The notes: generated by a model not told the origin, from the sequence alone. 64,000 nucleotides of DNA from Paenibacillus sp. BK033 (GCF_004345425.1 NZ_SLVP01000001.1:434001-498000), one strand, 5' to 3'. Positions 47,802 to 57,373 are shown, counted from the first letter of the stretch. Translations and numbers: made by a program.

Positions 47802-48734
47802 ATGGTGAAATACAAGGCGTGGACATTTTTAATCGGGGCTAATTTATTTTGGGCAGGTAATATCATTTTTGGGAAATTGATTGTAGCTGAATTTCCTGCT
47901 GAATGGACAGTTTTTCTAAGGTGGGTAGTCGGACTGATTCTTCTTATTCCCATTGCCCAATTTATTGAGAAACCTTCATGGAATCAAATTTGGAGAAATA
48001 ATTGGGTGTTGATCATTTTGCTAGCGATTTTATCCATTGTGCTCTACACCTATCTCTCGTATGCTTCGTTGCAGTTCACATCTGCGACAAACAACGCATT
48101 ATTTACTACCCTTACACCAGGCTTAATTATGCTCTTTTCGTTGATTTTCCTGAGAGAAAAGGTGAGTACCTTTCAATTCATTGGATTAATCACCTCGTTT
48201 GTTGGTGTTATGATTGTGTTAACGAAAGGCAACCTGCTTCAGTTGTTTCACACTAAGTATAACGAGGGCGATGCCATCATGCTTTTCGCAGTCTTATGTT
48301 GGGCTGCTTATTCATTGCTTCTAAAAAAAGCAAAGGGCATTCCGCCTGTGACATTAGTTGCGATGATTGCGCTAGTCGGTGCTATTATGATGATTCCTCT
48401 CTTATTTCTACATCCAATTCACTATGACAAAATCACTTTTTTGGGAGTTGTAGGGGTTATATACATGGGAATTTTTCCGTCAGTTGGTTCGTTTATATTA
48501 TGGAATCACGGTGTTAAATTACTGGGTGCGAGCAGGGCTGGAATAACGATGAATCTGATCCCTGTCTTTACAGCAATTATTTCGGTTATCTTGGGCCATG
48601 CACTGGAGATGTCACAACTTCTCGGGGGAGTCATGACGATTTCTGGTATGTTATTAATTGCTATAAAACGGAAAAAGATATCACGGATTAGCGCTCCCGT
48701 CGCTCAACAGGTAGGGCTAAAAGAAACAATTTAA
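47802..48734 (+). CDS. DMT-superfamily (EamA) transporter
   Basis: 310 residues with ten predicted membrane helices in two EamA repeats (about 10-140 and 155-290). Markers: FLIGANLFWAGNIIFGKLI at the start, the SATNNALFTTLTPGLIMLFS segment at the end of repeat one and ASRAGITMNLIPVFTAIISVILG in repeat two. Such proteins export amino acids, metabolites or drugs; substrate unknown. ATG 47802 follows GAAGGTGAAAA. The preceding 295-bp gap shows no other gene. Confidence 0.85.
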   Translation: MVKYKAWTFLIGANLFWAGNIIFGKLIVAEFPAEWTVFLRWVVGLILLIPIAQFIEKPSWNQIWRNNWVLIILLAILSIVLYTYLSYASLQFTSATNNALFTTLTPGLIMLFSLIFLREKVSTFQFIGLITSFVGVMIVLTKGNLLQLFHTKYNEGDAIMLFAVLCWAAYSLLLKKAKGIPPVTLVAMIALVGAIMMIPLLFLHPIHYDKITFLGVVGVIYMGIFPSVGSFILWNHGVKLLGASRAGITMNLIPVFTAIISVILGHALEMSQLLGGVMTISGMLLIAIKRKKISRISAPVAQQVGLKETI

Positions 48735-48971
48735 ATTTTGTGACCATATTCAGATTCGATTACTACAGTCTGAAATTTGGAGGCAATGTCATTCTGGAAC
48801 TTCGTTTTCCCGCCGAATAGTGTTTTCTCCATCTTACGACAATCATAAAATCGAGGGTACACGGTTGGAATCCTCTTAGACCACATACCCATGTTTAAGT
48901 GCAGAGCTTGATGTATGAAGATTACAAGTCTATAATAATGCTCTTACAGGTTTCTATAACCTTTTATATAT

Positions 48972-49008
48972 AAAAACGACCGGAGGCAAGCTCGCTTCCG
49001 GTTTTTAT
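48972..49008 (+). terminator. terminator (transporter side)
   Basis: AAAAACGACCGGAGGC / GCTTCCGGTTTTTAT stem-loop at 48972-49008, T-rich on both strands; 237 bp after the EamA stop. Confidence 0.75.
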
Positions 49009-49011
49009 TTA

Positions 49012-49110
49012 TTACAATTCTATGCCGATATTGCGCACGTACATCCATAAAAGAAATGAGTCAAGCGTGATGTCAACGCTGAGTAAAATGAGCGTGAAGC
49101 TTCCGAGCAT
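49012..49110 (-). other. short hydrophobic reading frame of doubtful status
   Basis: A 32-residue frame (starts MLGSFTLILLSVD) predicts one membrane helix. It has no ribosome binding site. The rest of 48735-49156 outside the terminator shows nothing recognisable. Confidence 0.2.
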
Positions 49111-49156
49111 TATTATTGTATTAAAAGAATGTTTGCAGCACCCTTCCGTATTGAGA

Positions 49157-49855
49157 TTATTCAGATCGGGTTAGCATTCTGGCATCTACCTGAACAGACT
49201 TACGAGACGTTTTGATAACACCATCTTTTAGAAGCCCACTCATAACTCCACTGATGGCTTCCCTTGTTACACCAAGCATGTTTGCTATCTCTTGATGTGT
49301 AAGAGGGAGATCAATTAAAGCATAACCATCTACGATGATACCAAATTTTGAACTAAGCATCGTCAACATATGAATCACCCGTTCGCGCAGACCATTAAAT
49401 GCGATTTGTTCTAATTGTTCTTCTCTTTCTTTCAACCGTTCACTGACAACTTTTAAAAGTTTCAACGCCAGACTCGGTCTGCTTTTCATAAGCCGGTCGA
49501 ATTCTGATTCGGATATGGAACAAACTAGTGTTGGTTCCATCGCTTCAATATAAACATCTTTTGTACCAAACGAGATGGAATTGATTTCCCCAAACATATT
49601 CCCATGAGTCAATATACTTAGAGTGAACTGTTTCCCATTGTCGTTTAATTTGTATACTTTAAGCTTGCCCTTTTTGACGAAAGAAAGACCTTCGAGAATA
49701 GCATTAGGAGTTTGAACCACTGCGTCTTTCGGTACCCAATTGAAATGGCGAATGGTATTTAGTAAATCAATTTCCTTCATTTCTTCACTGGTCATTTCCT
49801 CAAAAATGCTGATTTGAGATAAATACCATAATTTATTTATTTGGTATTCCTCCAT
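49157..49855 (-). CDS. Crp/Fnr-family transcriptional regulator (1)
   Basis: 232 residues. N-terminal cyclic-nucleotide-binding-like beta-roll (about 15-125; LSFVKKGKLKVYKLNDNGKQFTL, GNMFGEINSISFG), dimer helix (about 125-160) and C-terminal winged helix (about 165-230) with THQEIANMLGVTREAISGVMSGL. There is no N-terminal Fe-S cysteine cluster; the only Cys is in LVCSISE. The recognition helix keeps Arg-Glu of CRP but has Gly where CRP has its second Arg. Start ATG behind AGGAGG. Close paralogue of the regulator at 62466, and a likely binder of the TGTRA-N6-TYRCA sites in this region (inference). Confidence 0.9.
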   Translation of the reverse strand: MEEYQINKLWYLSQISIFEEMTSEEMKEIDLLNTIRHFNWVPKDAVVQTPNAILEGLSFVKKGKLKVYKLNDNGKQFTLSILTHGNMFGEINSISFGTKDVYIEAMEPTLVCSISESEFDRLMKSRPSLALKLLKVVSERLKEREEQLEQIAFNGLRERVIHMLTMLSSKFGIIVDGYALIDLPLTHQEIANMLGVTREAISGVMSGLLKDGVIKTSRKSVQVDARMLTRSE

Positions 49856-50128
49856 GTAACAATCCTCCTAGAAGTCTGTTTCCATTCATAATGCTTTATA
49901 AAAATCATGATGTCAATGCATCCCAGGCTTACTTACTTTCTGTATGCCGTGAAGCAGAAAAAGCTTGAATGCTAGGTTATTCTTGATTTGACATTCAAAT
50001 CGAATTACCAGGCTGAACGACGTACAAATCAATGAACAATGTATAAAAAAAGAGTTTTTACCAGAAAATAACACGGTACCAAAGACAACAAACATTTAGC
50101 GAATTTATCAAGGAAGGATTTATTCACA

Positions 50129-51613
50129 ATGAATACTGAATTTAAAAACCTCGATCAATTATTAAAATTATCCGGAAAATCGAGTGACTTTAAGAAAACA
50201 GTGATTTCACTTGGTAAACAAGAAGTGAGTATTTTCTATTATAGTACCTTAATCGATGCGAAATGGATGCAGCAACATTTGATTCTTGTAATGCAAAATC
50301 GTTCTTTGGATTCTGAAATCAAAGAAATCGAGGATATTAAGACCTGGATTCCCATTAATGATATAGAGATTACAGATGAGGTAACAAATATTCAATCCAA
50401 ACTACTGAAAGGTTATGCGATCATTCAACTTCGTGAAAACGATCAAAAGTGTGCATTGGTTAATTTAGCCGACAATCATGGATTGCGAGAAAACAATGAC
50501 ACGGAAAACGAGTTTAGTGTTGTTGGCCCTAAAATCGGATTCGTAGAGGACTTGGATACAAACATCGGTTTGCTCAGAGCACTACTCAATATTCCAAACT
50601 TGATTATAAAAGAAATTCACATTGGAACAACTTCAAAAACAAAAGTCGCAATAATTTATATCGATGGAGTGACAAATGAACAGAATATTCAAATTGTTGA
50701 ACAAAGGCTTACTGATATTGATTACGATGTCGTTTTTGATTCGTCCCTACTGGACCAAATGATATCAGACAACTCTTTGACGCCATTTCCATTGTTTGTA
50801 TCCACGGAACGCAGGGACCGAGTGGCGTACTCACTTACTAGTGGGCAAGTCGCGGTTATTGCCGATGGTTCACCTTATATTATTACTGGCCCATCTACCT
50901 TGTATGACTTTTTCATTTCGGCGGAAGATTATTATTTGCCATGGATATTAGGTTCTTTTTTTCGAATGATTCGTATTTTTGGTGTCGTTTTTTCGATGTT
51001 TGCCACGTCAATGTATGTTGCGATAACCACATACCATTATGAAGTCATTCCAAAAGATTTGCTTAGCCCCCTTATTGTTTCCAGAATGAATGTTCCTTTT
51101 CCGCCCTTCTTTGAAGTGCTTTTTTTAGAAATAACCATTGAATTTCTTCGGGAAGCAGGGGCTAGATTACCAACAAAAATTGGTCAGACCTTAGGCATTG
51201 TCGGAGGAATTGTTATCGGTCAAGCTGCGGTCGAAGCAGCTTTAACAAGTAATGTTTTACTCATTCTTGTCGCGCTCTCGGCTTTAGCTTCATTTACCAC
51301 ACCGATATATAAAATGTCAAATGCGATACGATTTTTACGATTTCCTATCATCCTTCTGTCAGCGATATGGGGGGGGATTGGGATATTTATCGGGGTGGCT
51401 TTTCTGTTTGTCCATGTTATTCGTTTAAAATCATTAGGCTCTCCTTACATTGTTCCGATTTTCCCCTTAAGGATTATGGAACTTAGAGACAGTTTTATAC
51501 GTTCATCCTTTCAATTTTTGAATAAAAGACCTCAACGTTTAAGACCAAAATCTTCAGTTAAGTATGTGCCTAAAAAAACTGTAAAACAGAAAAATGTCTT
51601 TGATGAAGAATAA
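50129..51613 (+). CDS. gerKA: GerA-family spore germination receptor subunit A
   Basis: 494 residues. Hydrophilic N-terminal part (about 1-270, two alpha/beta subdomains) and a membrane part with about five to six helices (about 285-440), plus a basic C-terminal tail. Family marks: FVEDLDTNIGLLRALL, ERRDRVAYSLTSGQVAVIADGSPY and the PFPPFFEVLFLEITIEFLREAGARLP stretch. It forms the nutrient germinant receptor/channel in the spore inner membrane with the next two genes. AAGGAAGGA precedes the ATG. The order A-C-B is that of gerK-type operons; the exact paralogue is uncertain, so the symbol is tentative. Confidence 0.9.
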   Translation: MNTEFKNLDQLLKLSGKSSDFKKTVISLGKQEVSIFYYSTLIDAKWMQQHLILVMQNRSLDSEIKEIEDIKTWIPINDIEITDEVTNIQSKLLKGYAIIQLRENDQKCALVNLADNHGLRENNDTENEFSVVGPKIGFVEDLDTNIGLLRALLNIPNLIIKEIHIGTTSKTKVAIIYIDGVTNEQNIQIVEQRLTDIDYDVVFDSSLLDQMISDNSLTPFPLFVSTERRDRVAYSLTSGQVAVIADGSPYIITGPSTLYDFFISAEDYYLPWILGSFFRMIRIFGVVFSMFATSMYVAITTYHYEVIPKDLLSPLIVSRMNVPFPPFFEVLFLEITIEFLREAGARLPTKIGQTLGIVGGIVIGQAAVEAALTSNVLLILVALSALASFTTPIYKMSNAIRFLRFPIILLSAIWGGIGIFIGVAFLFVHVIRLKSLGSPYIVPIFPLRIMELRDSFIRSSFQFLNKRPQRLRPKSSVKYVPKKTVKQKNVFDEE

Positions 51614-51632
51614 ATCATGAAAGAGGTCCATT

Positions 51633-52721
51633 ATGAATAGGAGGAAAATTTATCTGTTGATCATTTTGTGTGCAGTTTTATCGGCTTGTACCGATCAAAA
51701 AGTTGTGAATGAGGTTTGTCTTGTCCATGCCATTAGCTTTGATAACGTTGCGAATGGCATAAAAAGCGCTGCAATAATTTCTCACTTTAAAGAACAGGGG
51801 AAAACAGAATTACAAGTTTTACATACAGAATCCAACGCTAATAATGGCATTCTGCCTCAACTAAATACGCAGACAAATGATCCCATTGAACTGGGACAGC
51901 TAAGGATAGTGTTATTCGGAAAAACGCGTGCAGAAAAAGGGATCAGGACTGAAATCCATAATTTACTCCGCGATTCTAAAATTTCATCGCGGCTTCAGCT
52001 TGGAGTCGTGGATCAGGACGCTTTGGAACTGTTGGAAGTCATCAAAAAAACCCAAGAGCCGTTTTATTTATCGGATATGATCGAGCAAAACATAATTAAC
52101 GGAAATTTACCGATGACGAACCTTCAGGTATCCTTGTTTAATTATTATGGTGATGGACGAGACATGTTTTTACCGTATTTTAAAATAAATCACGGTGAAG
52201 CAAAAATCAATGGACTGGCTTTATTTAGAAGGGATCAAAAGATAACCGAAATCAGCATGAAGGACGCTTTCTTATTAAAAATGCTTATTCAGAACTCAAA
52301 GAATGGGACTTACAAGGTTCCAGTTACAGGAAAGACATCAAACAAACAGAGTAAAGATTTTATTTCATTTAGAAGCATGCATTCAAAAGCAAACTATATT
52401 GTGAATAAAGTTAATCCAGTCCCTTCTATTTCAATTCGGTTGAAATTGGTGACAAAACTTCAGGATGTCCCGGATTGGATGGATTTGAGATCAGAAGAGC
52501 AGCTTACACAGCTTGAAAAGACGATGAGTTCTTATCTTAAAGAAGAAATTGAAAAATTTCTGTCGCTATTGAAGGAAAATAAGGTTGATCCAATCGGCCT
52601 GGGGGACTTAGTAAGAAGTCAATCTAAGGAATGGAGTGCCCAAGATTTTGAAAAGATTTATCAAGAAATAAAAACAACAGTAAGCGTTCAGGTTAAAATC
52701 GCCAATACTGGTAGTGCTTAA
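51633..52721 (+). CDS. gerKC: Ger(x)C-family germination lipoprotein
   Basis: 362 residues. Lipoprotein signal peptide with lipobox LSAC (Cys19). The mature protein has the three-domain GerC pattern, including the stretch QPFYLSDMIEQ-like and GLALFRRDQKITEIS. It is the outer-face lipoprotein of the germinant receptor. It starts 19 bp after the A subunit and is co-transcribed with it. Confidence 0.9.
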   Translation: MNRRKIYLLIILCAVLSACTDQKVVNEVCLVHAISFDNVANGIKSAAIISHFKEQGKTELQVLHTESNANNGILPQLNTQTNDPIELGQLRIVLFGKTRAEKGIRTEIHNLLRDSKISSRLQLGVVDQDALELLEVIKKTQEPFYLSDMIEQNIINGNLPMTNLQVSLFNYYGDGRDMFLPYFKINHGEAKINGLALFRRDQKITEISMKDAFLLKMLIQNSKNGTYKVPVTGKTSNKQSKDFISFRSMHSKANYIVNKVNPVPSISIRLKLVTKLQDVPDWMDLRSEEQLTQLEKTMSSYLKEEIEKFLSLLKENKVDPIGLGDLVRSQSKEWSAQDFEKIYQEIKTTVSVQVKIANTGSA

Positions 52722-52755
52722 ATCTGGAAATATAATTTAGCGAGGTGTTTAGTTT

Positions 52756-53886
52756 ATGAAAAAAGCTGTTGACGAAAAATACTTAATATCTCCCTTCTTA
52801 ATTGTTCCTCTGATGTATGTCAGTATGGTCGGGAGCGGAGTTCTGAATTTCCAACGTGAAGTGGCCGAACATGCCGGATATAATGCTTATATTTCTGTTA
52901 TTTTAGTAGGGATTAGTATACATTTAATCTTATGGATGATATATAAAATTTTATATTCTAATCAAGTTCTAGATGTAACTGCAATCAACCATACATGTTT
53001 CGGGAAAATTGTAGGGAATACAATCAATATCGCAATTGTTCTTTATTTTTTTTTCGGAGCTTATATTGAATTCAAATCCTATATTGAAGTAATTCAAGTC
53101 TGGGTGTTTCCATCAATGAAAATTTTACCAATAAGCACCATTTTGGTATTGTTTATTTACTATACCTTATCAGGTGGGTTTCGAACCGTTACCGGACTAA
53201 GTTTTTTGGGATTTCTGCTGACGCTCATTTTTATTATTCCAGAAAATTTGTCAGTTTTGCCGTATACACATCCGCGAAACTTGATGCCTCTTTTTAACCA
53301 TTCAATAACGGACATATTACTCTCTTCTAAAAGCATGGTATATCAATTCTTGGGATTTGAAGCTTTACTATTCTTTTACCCATTTATTAAAACACCGGAA
53401 AAGTCTCAAAAATGGGCTCACTTTATGGTTTTCTTTGTTACATTAATATATTTGATGGTATTAATCATAACATTTATGTATTTCAGTGAAGGGCAGCTAC
53501 GCGAAATCTCTTGGCCTACGCTTAATATGCTTAAAATTGTTGAAGGACCTGTGTTTCAGAGAATAGAATATCTAGCGATTTCATTGTGGTTGGTTAAAAA
53601 TTTAGCAGGTATATCTTTAAGCTTATGGAGTGCATGCCGTGGAATGAAAAACGTTTTTCAGATCAAACCGCGTGCGAGCTTGCTTACTTTTCTGGTCGGA
53701 TTTCTGATATTAGATTATTTACTGAAGGACCGTAGCATATTTCGATGGACTTCCGAGTTTTATGCAGACGTTGGACTTTATTTTATTTACGGATATATCC
53801 CGATTATGTTCGTACTCACACAGGTAAGGAAAAATTGGAATAAGGGTAGTAGTAGCACAGCAGATGCTATTACAAAAAATGATTAA
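52756..53886 (+). CDS. gerKB: GerB-family spore germination permease
   Basis: 376 residues, about ten membrane helices of the APC-like GerAB fold. It probably holds the germinant-binding pocket. Characteristic segments: LIVPLMYVSMVGSGVLNFQREVAEHAGYNAY at the N-terminus and VYQFLGFEALLFFYPFI mid-protein. GCGAGGTG site before ATG 52756. Third gene of the ger operon. Confidence 0.9.
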   Translation: MKKAVDEKYLISPFLIVPLMYVSMVGSGVLNFQREVAEHAGYNAYISVILVGISIHLILWMIYKILYSNQVLDVTAINHTCFGKIVGNTINIAIVLYFFFGAYIEFKSYIEVIQVWVFPSMKILPISTILVLFIYYTLSGGFRTVTGLSFLGFLLTLIFIIPENLSVLPYTHPRNLMPLFNHSITDILLSSKSMVYQFLGFEALLFFYPFIKTPEKSQKWAHFMVFFVTLIYLMVLIITFMYFSEGQLREISWPTLNMLKIVEGPVFQRIEYLAISLWLVKNLAGISLSLWSACRGMKNVFQIKPRASLLTFLVGFLILDYLLKDRSIFRWTSEFYADVGLYFIYGYIPIMFVLTQVRKNWNKGSSSTADAITKND

Positions 53887-54088
53887 CAATTTTTGTAATG
53901 CACATTAAGAAATCTGCGGTTTACGCTGTGCCCTTTTTCTCATGTAAAAATAAGGATACATATTTGTGAAAAAAGTGTTATCGGCCAAATAGGCGTTGAA
54001 CGCTATTCTACAACTCGATATTCTCATCTTACGCTTGGATTGAATGCCTAAGAAGTCAACCATTATCGTATCTCTTTTACACAAGAAC

Positions 54089-54131
54089 TGTAAACTACAT
54101 TACAGAACTCTGACTGTTTTAAATTTATAAT
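54089..54131 (+). promoter_or_regulatory. Crp/Fnr-type promoter module C (before peroxiredoxin-like gene)
   Basis: Operator TGTAAACTACATTACA (54089-54104), shared GAACTC after it, -10 TATAAT (54126-54131); distance 37 bp. The predicted start is about 54138, 29 bp before the gene, so this is the promoter of 54167. Confidence 0.75.
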
Positions 54132-54166
54132 TAGGCTATAAATTAAGATTTGGAGGTTTCAAAACG

Positions 54167-54817
54167 ATGAGCAACCAGACTTTAACTGAACAACTGGAAG
54201 CGGCGACAAAGCAGTTTAAAGCCAATTCTCCGATTGAAGCGCAAATCAAGATCGGTCAGATGATTGAGGAACTTCAGAAATCGGGGATCGCTTCCGGGAA
54301 GCAACAAGGCGAAAAGGCAGTGGACTTTAAATTAACAAACGCACTTGGCCAAGATGTAATTTTATTTGATGAGCTTGCTAAGGGACCGGTTGTGTTGGTC
54401 TTTTATCGCGGCGGATGGTGTCCATTTTGCAATATGCAATTAAGAGCTTATCAGCGGCTACTGCCTGAAATCCATGCGGTAGGAGCACAGCTAATAGCGA
54501 TCAGTCCTCAAAAACCGGATCATTCTTTATCCCTCCAGGAAAAAGAAGGATTGGAATTTCAAGTTCTTAGCGACCCGAGCGGATTGGTAACGGCTAAGTA
54601 TAATTTGCTTTTCGATGTTCCACAGGGCGTAAGGGAGCTCATGGAAGGTATCGGAGTTGATCTTACGGAGTACAACAATACCTCGAAATGGATCTTGCCG
54701 GTTCCGGCTACTTTCATGATTGATGAGAGTGCCATAATTCGCTCTGCTTATGTTAATCCGAATTTCATGCAACGTCAAAGTCCGGAGGAAATTTTGAGAG
54801 AATTAAAAAAACTATAA
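54167..54817 (+). CDS. peroxiredoxin-like AhpC/TSA-family protein (1)
   Basis: 216 residues. Helical N-terminal extension (1-55), then a thioredoxin fold with GPVVLVFYRGGWCPFCNMQL. The CxxC motif (CPFC) combined with the long extension marks the peroxiredoxin-like branch, which may work as a thiol oxidoreductase rather than a classic peroxidase. PVPATFMIDES gives the cis-Pro loop. TTTGGAGG precedes the ATG; promoter module C drives it. A nitroreductase gene follows 88 bp later. Homologous to the protein at 59655. Confidence 0.88.
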   Translation: MSNQTLTEQLEAATKQFKANSPIEAQIKIGQMIEELQKSGIASGKQQGEKAVDFKLTNALGQDVILFDELAKGPVVLVFYRGGWCPFCNMQLRAYQRLLPEIHAVGAQLIAISPQKPDHSLSLQEKEGLEFQVLSDPSGLVTAKYNLLFDVPQGVRELMEGIGVDLTEYNNTSKWILPVPATFMIDESAIIRSAYVNPNFMQRQSPEEILRELKKL

Positions 54818-54905
54818 CGTTATTTTCATAGATGGCTGCCTTGAAAAAGAGTAAACGATTGGTGAATTACAAATTTCAAATGTTATTTAAAAAGGAGAAT
54901 ATATT

Positions 54906-55568
54906 ATGACAATGACCAAGGAAGAAATTTTGAAAGCTCATCATTTTCGGCATGCAACCAAAGAATTCGATCCAAGTAAAACCATTTCTGACGACGACTT
55001 CGAATTTATTTTAGAAACGGGCCGACTCTCGCCCAGCTCATTTAGCTCTGAACCTTGGAGATTTGTTGTTGTTCAAAACGAAGAGCTTCGGAATAAAATA
55101 AAAAATATTTCGTATGGAGCGGCTAGCAAATTGCCGGAGGCCAGTCATTTCGTCATTATTCTGTCCCGGACTGCAATGGATATGCGATATGACTCCGCCT
55201 ACCAGAAAGAGCAGCAGTCCAAAGCTGTTCCGAAGGAACGCCTTACAAGGCATCTTGAAATCTATGAAGAGTTTCAGAGAAATGATTTCAAGCTCCTTGA
55301 TCATGAGCGTTTTCTTATCGATTGGGGTATCAAGCAGACTTATATTCCGCTTGCGAACATGATGACGGCTGCAGCGCAAATCGGCATTGATTCATGTCCG
55401 ATCGAAGGCTTTGACATTGAGAAAATGAATACGCTGTTGAACGAGGAAGGGCTGCTGGAAGACGGACATTTTACAATTTCGGTCATGATTGCCTTTGGTT
55501 ATCGCAAAAAAGATCCGGGACCGAGAATACGCCTTCCGTTTGAGGATGTTGTAAAATGGGTTAAATGA
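54906..55568 (+). CDS. NAD(P)H-dependent nitroreductase-family flavoprotein (2)
   Basis: 220 residues. FMN-binding markers: FRHATKEFDPSK (Arg-rich N-terminal FMN loop), ETGRLSPSSFSSEPWRFVVVQN and the C-terminal AFGYRKKDPGPRIRLPFEDVV. Similar to NfsB/YfkO-type nitroreductases. AAAGGAG lies before ATG 54906. Likely second gene of the module C transcript with the peroxiredoxin-like gene. A close paralogue is cut by the right window edge (63571). Confidence 0.9.
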   Translation: MTMTKEEILKAHHFRHATKEFDPSKTISDDDFEFILETGRLSPSSFSSEPWRFVVVQNEELRNKIKNISYGAASKLPEASHFVIILSRTAMDMRYDSAYQKEQQSKAVPKERLTRHLEIYEEFQRNDFKLLDHERFLIDWGIKQTYIPLANMMTAAAQIGIDSCPIEGFDIEKMNTLLNEEGLLEDGHFTISVMIAFGYRKKDPGPRIRLPFEDVVKWVK

Positions 55569-55806
55569 ATAAAATACATTATGGCGCCATATGTATAATT
55601 CGCAATAAATCCGACAAGACCAACATCGGCTACTTAATAATGGTGTGAAGTGGCGTCGCCCGGATCTCGATCACCGAATAACAAGTATTGAGATCATATT
55701 ATCATTCGTGGCAAACCATCTTGGTTTGGCGGTGATAATAAGCTCGTAAGCGGTGACGATTTCGTTATTCATGTTCGCGCAACGTTAAAAGATAAACAAA
55801 ATAATA

Positions 55807-55872
55807 CAATCCAGCTACCACAAACAAAGACCACCGGAAATCCTGTGGTCTTTGTTTGTGGTAGCTGGATTG
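55807..55872. repeat. perfect 28-bp inverted repeat
   Basis: Arms 55807-55834 and 55845-55872 are exact complements with a 10-base loop. No T-tract follows. The surrounding 55569-55921 shows no intact gene, only frames with no recognised homology. Confidence 0.9.
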
Positions 55873-55922
55873 GTTAGAGTAATATTTCCCTCATTCCTGC
55901 ATTTTCAAATAATAAAGAGAAA

Positions 55923-55964
55923 TGTGAAGTGCATTACAGAGTTACAATATTTTAATGTTACAAA
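55923..55964 (+). promoter_or_regulatory. Crp/Fnr-type promoter module D (before MFS gene)
   Basis: Operator TGTGAAGTGCATTACA (55923-55938) and a -10-like TACAAA (55959-55964); distance 36 bp. It is more diverged than modules B, C, E and G. Confidence 0.55.
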
Positions 55965-55973
55965 TTCTAAATT

Positions 55974-56036
55974 GGAGGTTTTAATACGTTCAACAACCAA
56001 GCTCTAACTGAGTAGCTGGATGCGGATGTCCGGTAA
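55974..56036 (+). pseudogene. 5' stump of a duplicated peroxiredoxin-like gene (1)
   Basis: TTGGAGGTTT and the next 50 bp align base by base with 54152-54205 (ribosome site and codons 1-14 of the intact gene). The start codon is replaced by TTC and a TAG lies where codon Gln9 was. The remainder is gone. Confidence 0.75.
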
Positions 56037-56131
56037 CGTACATCAATTATTCTAAAGCAATGTTATCCCATCCTGAGCAAAAAGAGAGCAATAAAAAAAA
56101 TTATCATTCAATAAAAAAGAGGTTGTTACTA

Positions 56132-57373
56132 ATGAAAAAAATGTTATGGGTCATCCTCATGATGTCCACCGGAACTTCATTTACGTCACCCTTATTTCCC
56201 CTGTATCAGGAGCATTACCGATTAAGCAGCCTACAAATCACTGTTTTATTTGCGGTATATGCGGTCGCCCTTCTCCCAACATTGTTTATTGTCGGTTCCA
56301 GAGGAAGCAGTTGGGGGCTGAAGCGGGTTCTTCGTATCAGCATCCTATTATCAATCTTGGCCAGCATTCTCTTTATGGCAAGCCATCAGGCTTGGCTCGT
56401 TTATGCTGCGAGAATGCTTGTAGGAATTGCTTATGGAAGCTTTACTGGTACTGCTGTCGCGTTCTTGCTGAAGCAAACCCCCAAAGAGAAATCCGGAAAA
56501 GCCATTTTATTATCAGGTATGGCTGTTTCTGTAGGTTTCGGTCTAGGACCTGCCTTGGCCGGTTTAATCATTGAGTATTTACATTTTATGCCACTGCGCG
56601 CACCTTTTTGGGTTTTAACCGTTTTGTTGTTGAGCGCTTGGGCTGGACTGGAAACGCTGCGTGACGAGGATTATCAAGCTCACAAGGAGCGTCAGCAAGC
56701 AGCATCGGTACCGATCTCGCTTAGGGTGTCTGCTGACATTAAGCCTCATTTCTTATCCTTCAGTGCGCTGCCCGTTTTTACATTGTTTACCTTGAACGGA
56801 ATCGTTCTCTCTTTGATACCTTCATTCGTGAAAAATGTGATTCACACTTCCAATCTTGCCGTTTCTGGTCTCTTGATTCTACTGCTTATGGGGGGCGGCA
56901 CTATGATGCAAATGCTGCCTTGGTTCAAACATCCGGTAGTACGCCTTCGAATAGGTATCACTTTATTGGCTTTCGGAGCCTGGCTTGTTGTACTCTCTGG
57001 AACATTAGAAAGCATAAGTTTGATGTGGGCCGGGGTTCTCGTTCAAGCGTTGGGCAGCGGTTGGACATTCCAGATCAGCCTACGATTGGCAGGCGAGCTT
57101 CCTCATGTATCGGAGCGGTCAAGGGTAATAACTACTTACTACTTTTCTGGCTACATCGGATTTATTGTTCCAATCGTGGGGGTTGGTCTCCTAAGCTTTT
57201 TATTTAATTTGTACATGTCTCTAATCGTCCTGAATGTTCTCGCCACTCTGATAGTTCTCTACATGTTGGGCTATTCTGTTAAGTTTGCACGGTATTATGC
57301 AGAGCGAAACGAAAAACAAGCTCAGGTAGAAGGCTTTCCAGCAAAGGTTAGTTCACAGGTTTTGAGACCTTGA
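56132..57373 (+). CDS. MFS transporter
   Basis: 413 residues with twelve predicted membrane helices. The N-terminal STGTSFTSPLFPLYQEHYRLSS and the loop GSRGSSWGLKRVLR (motif A region, weakly matching) followed by ARMLVGIAYGSFTGTAVAFLL (motif B/C region) fit drug/sugar-type major facilitators. Substrate unknown. I prefer ATG 56132 (AAGAGG upstream) over the in-frame ATG 56060. It probably uses promoter module D, having replaced the peroxiredoxin gene whose stump lies in its leader. Confidence 0.85.
   Translation: MKKMLWVILMMSTGTSFTSPLFPLYQEHYRLSSLQITVLFAVYAVALLPTLFIVGSRGSSWGLKRVLRISILLSILASILFMASHQAWLVYAARMLVGIAYGSFTGTAVAFLLKQTPKEKSGKAILLSGMAVSVGFGLGPALAGLIIEYLHFMPLRAPFWVLTVLLLSAWAGLETLRDEDYQAHKERQQAASVPISLRVSADIKPHFLSFSALPVFTLFTLNGIVLSLIPSFVKNVIHTSNLAVSGLLILLLMGGGTMMQMLPWFKHPVVRLRIGITLLAFGAWLVVLSGTLESISLMWAGVLVQALGSGWTFQISLRLAGELPHVSERSRVITTYYFSGYIGFIVPIVGVGLLSFLFNLYMSLIVLNVLATLIVLYMLGYSVKFARYYAERNEKQAQVEGFPAKVSSQVLRP

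Noticed and set aside
53893-53910. TGTAATGCACATTAAG after the ger operon looked like another Crp/Fnr operator
   Set aside because: The second half-site is poor and there is no -10 at 36-38 bp.
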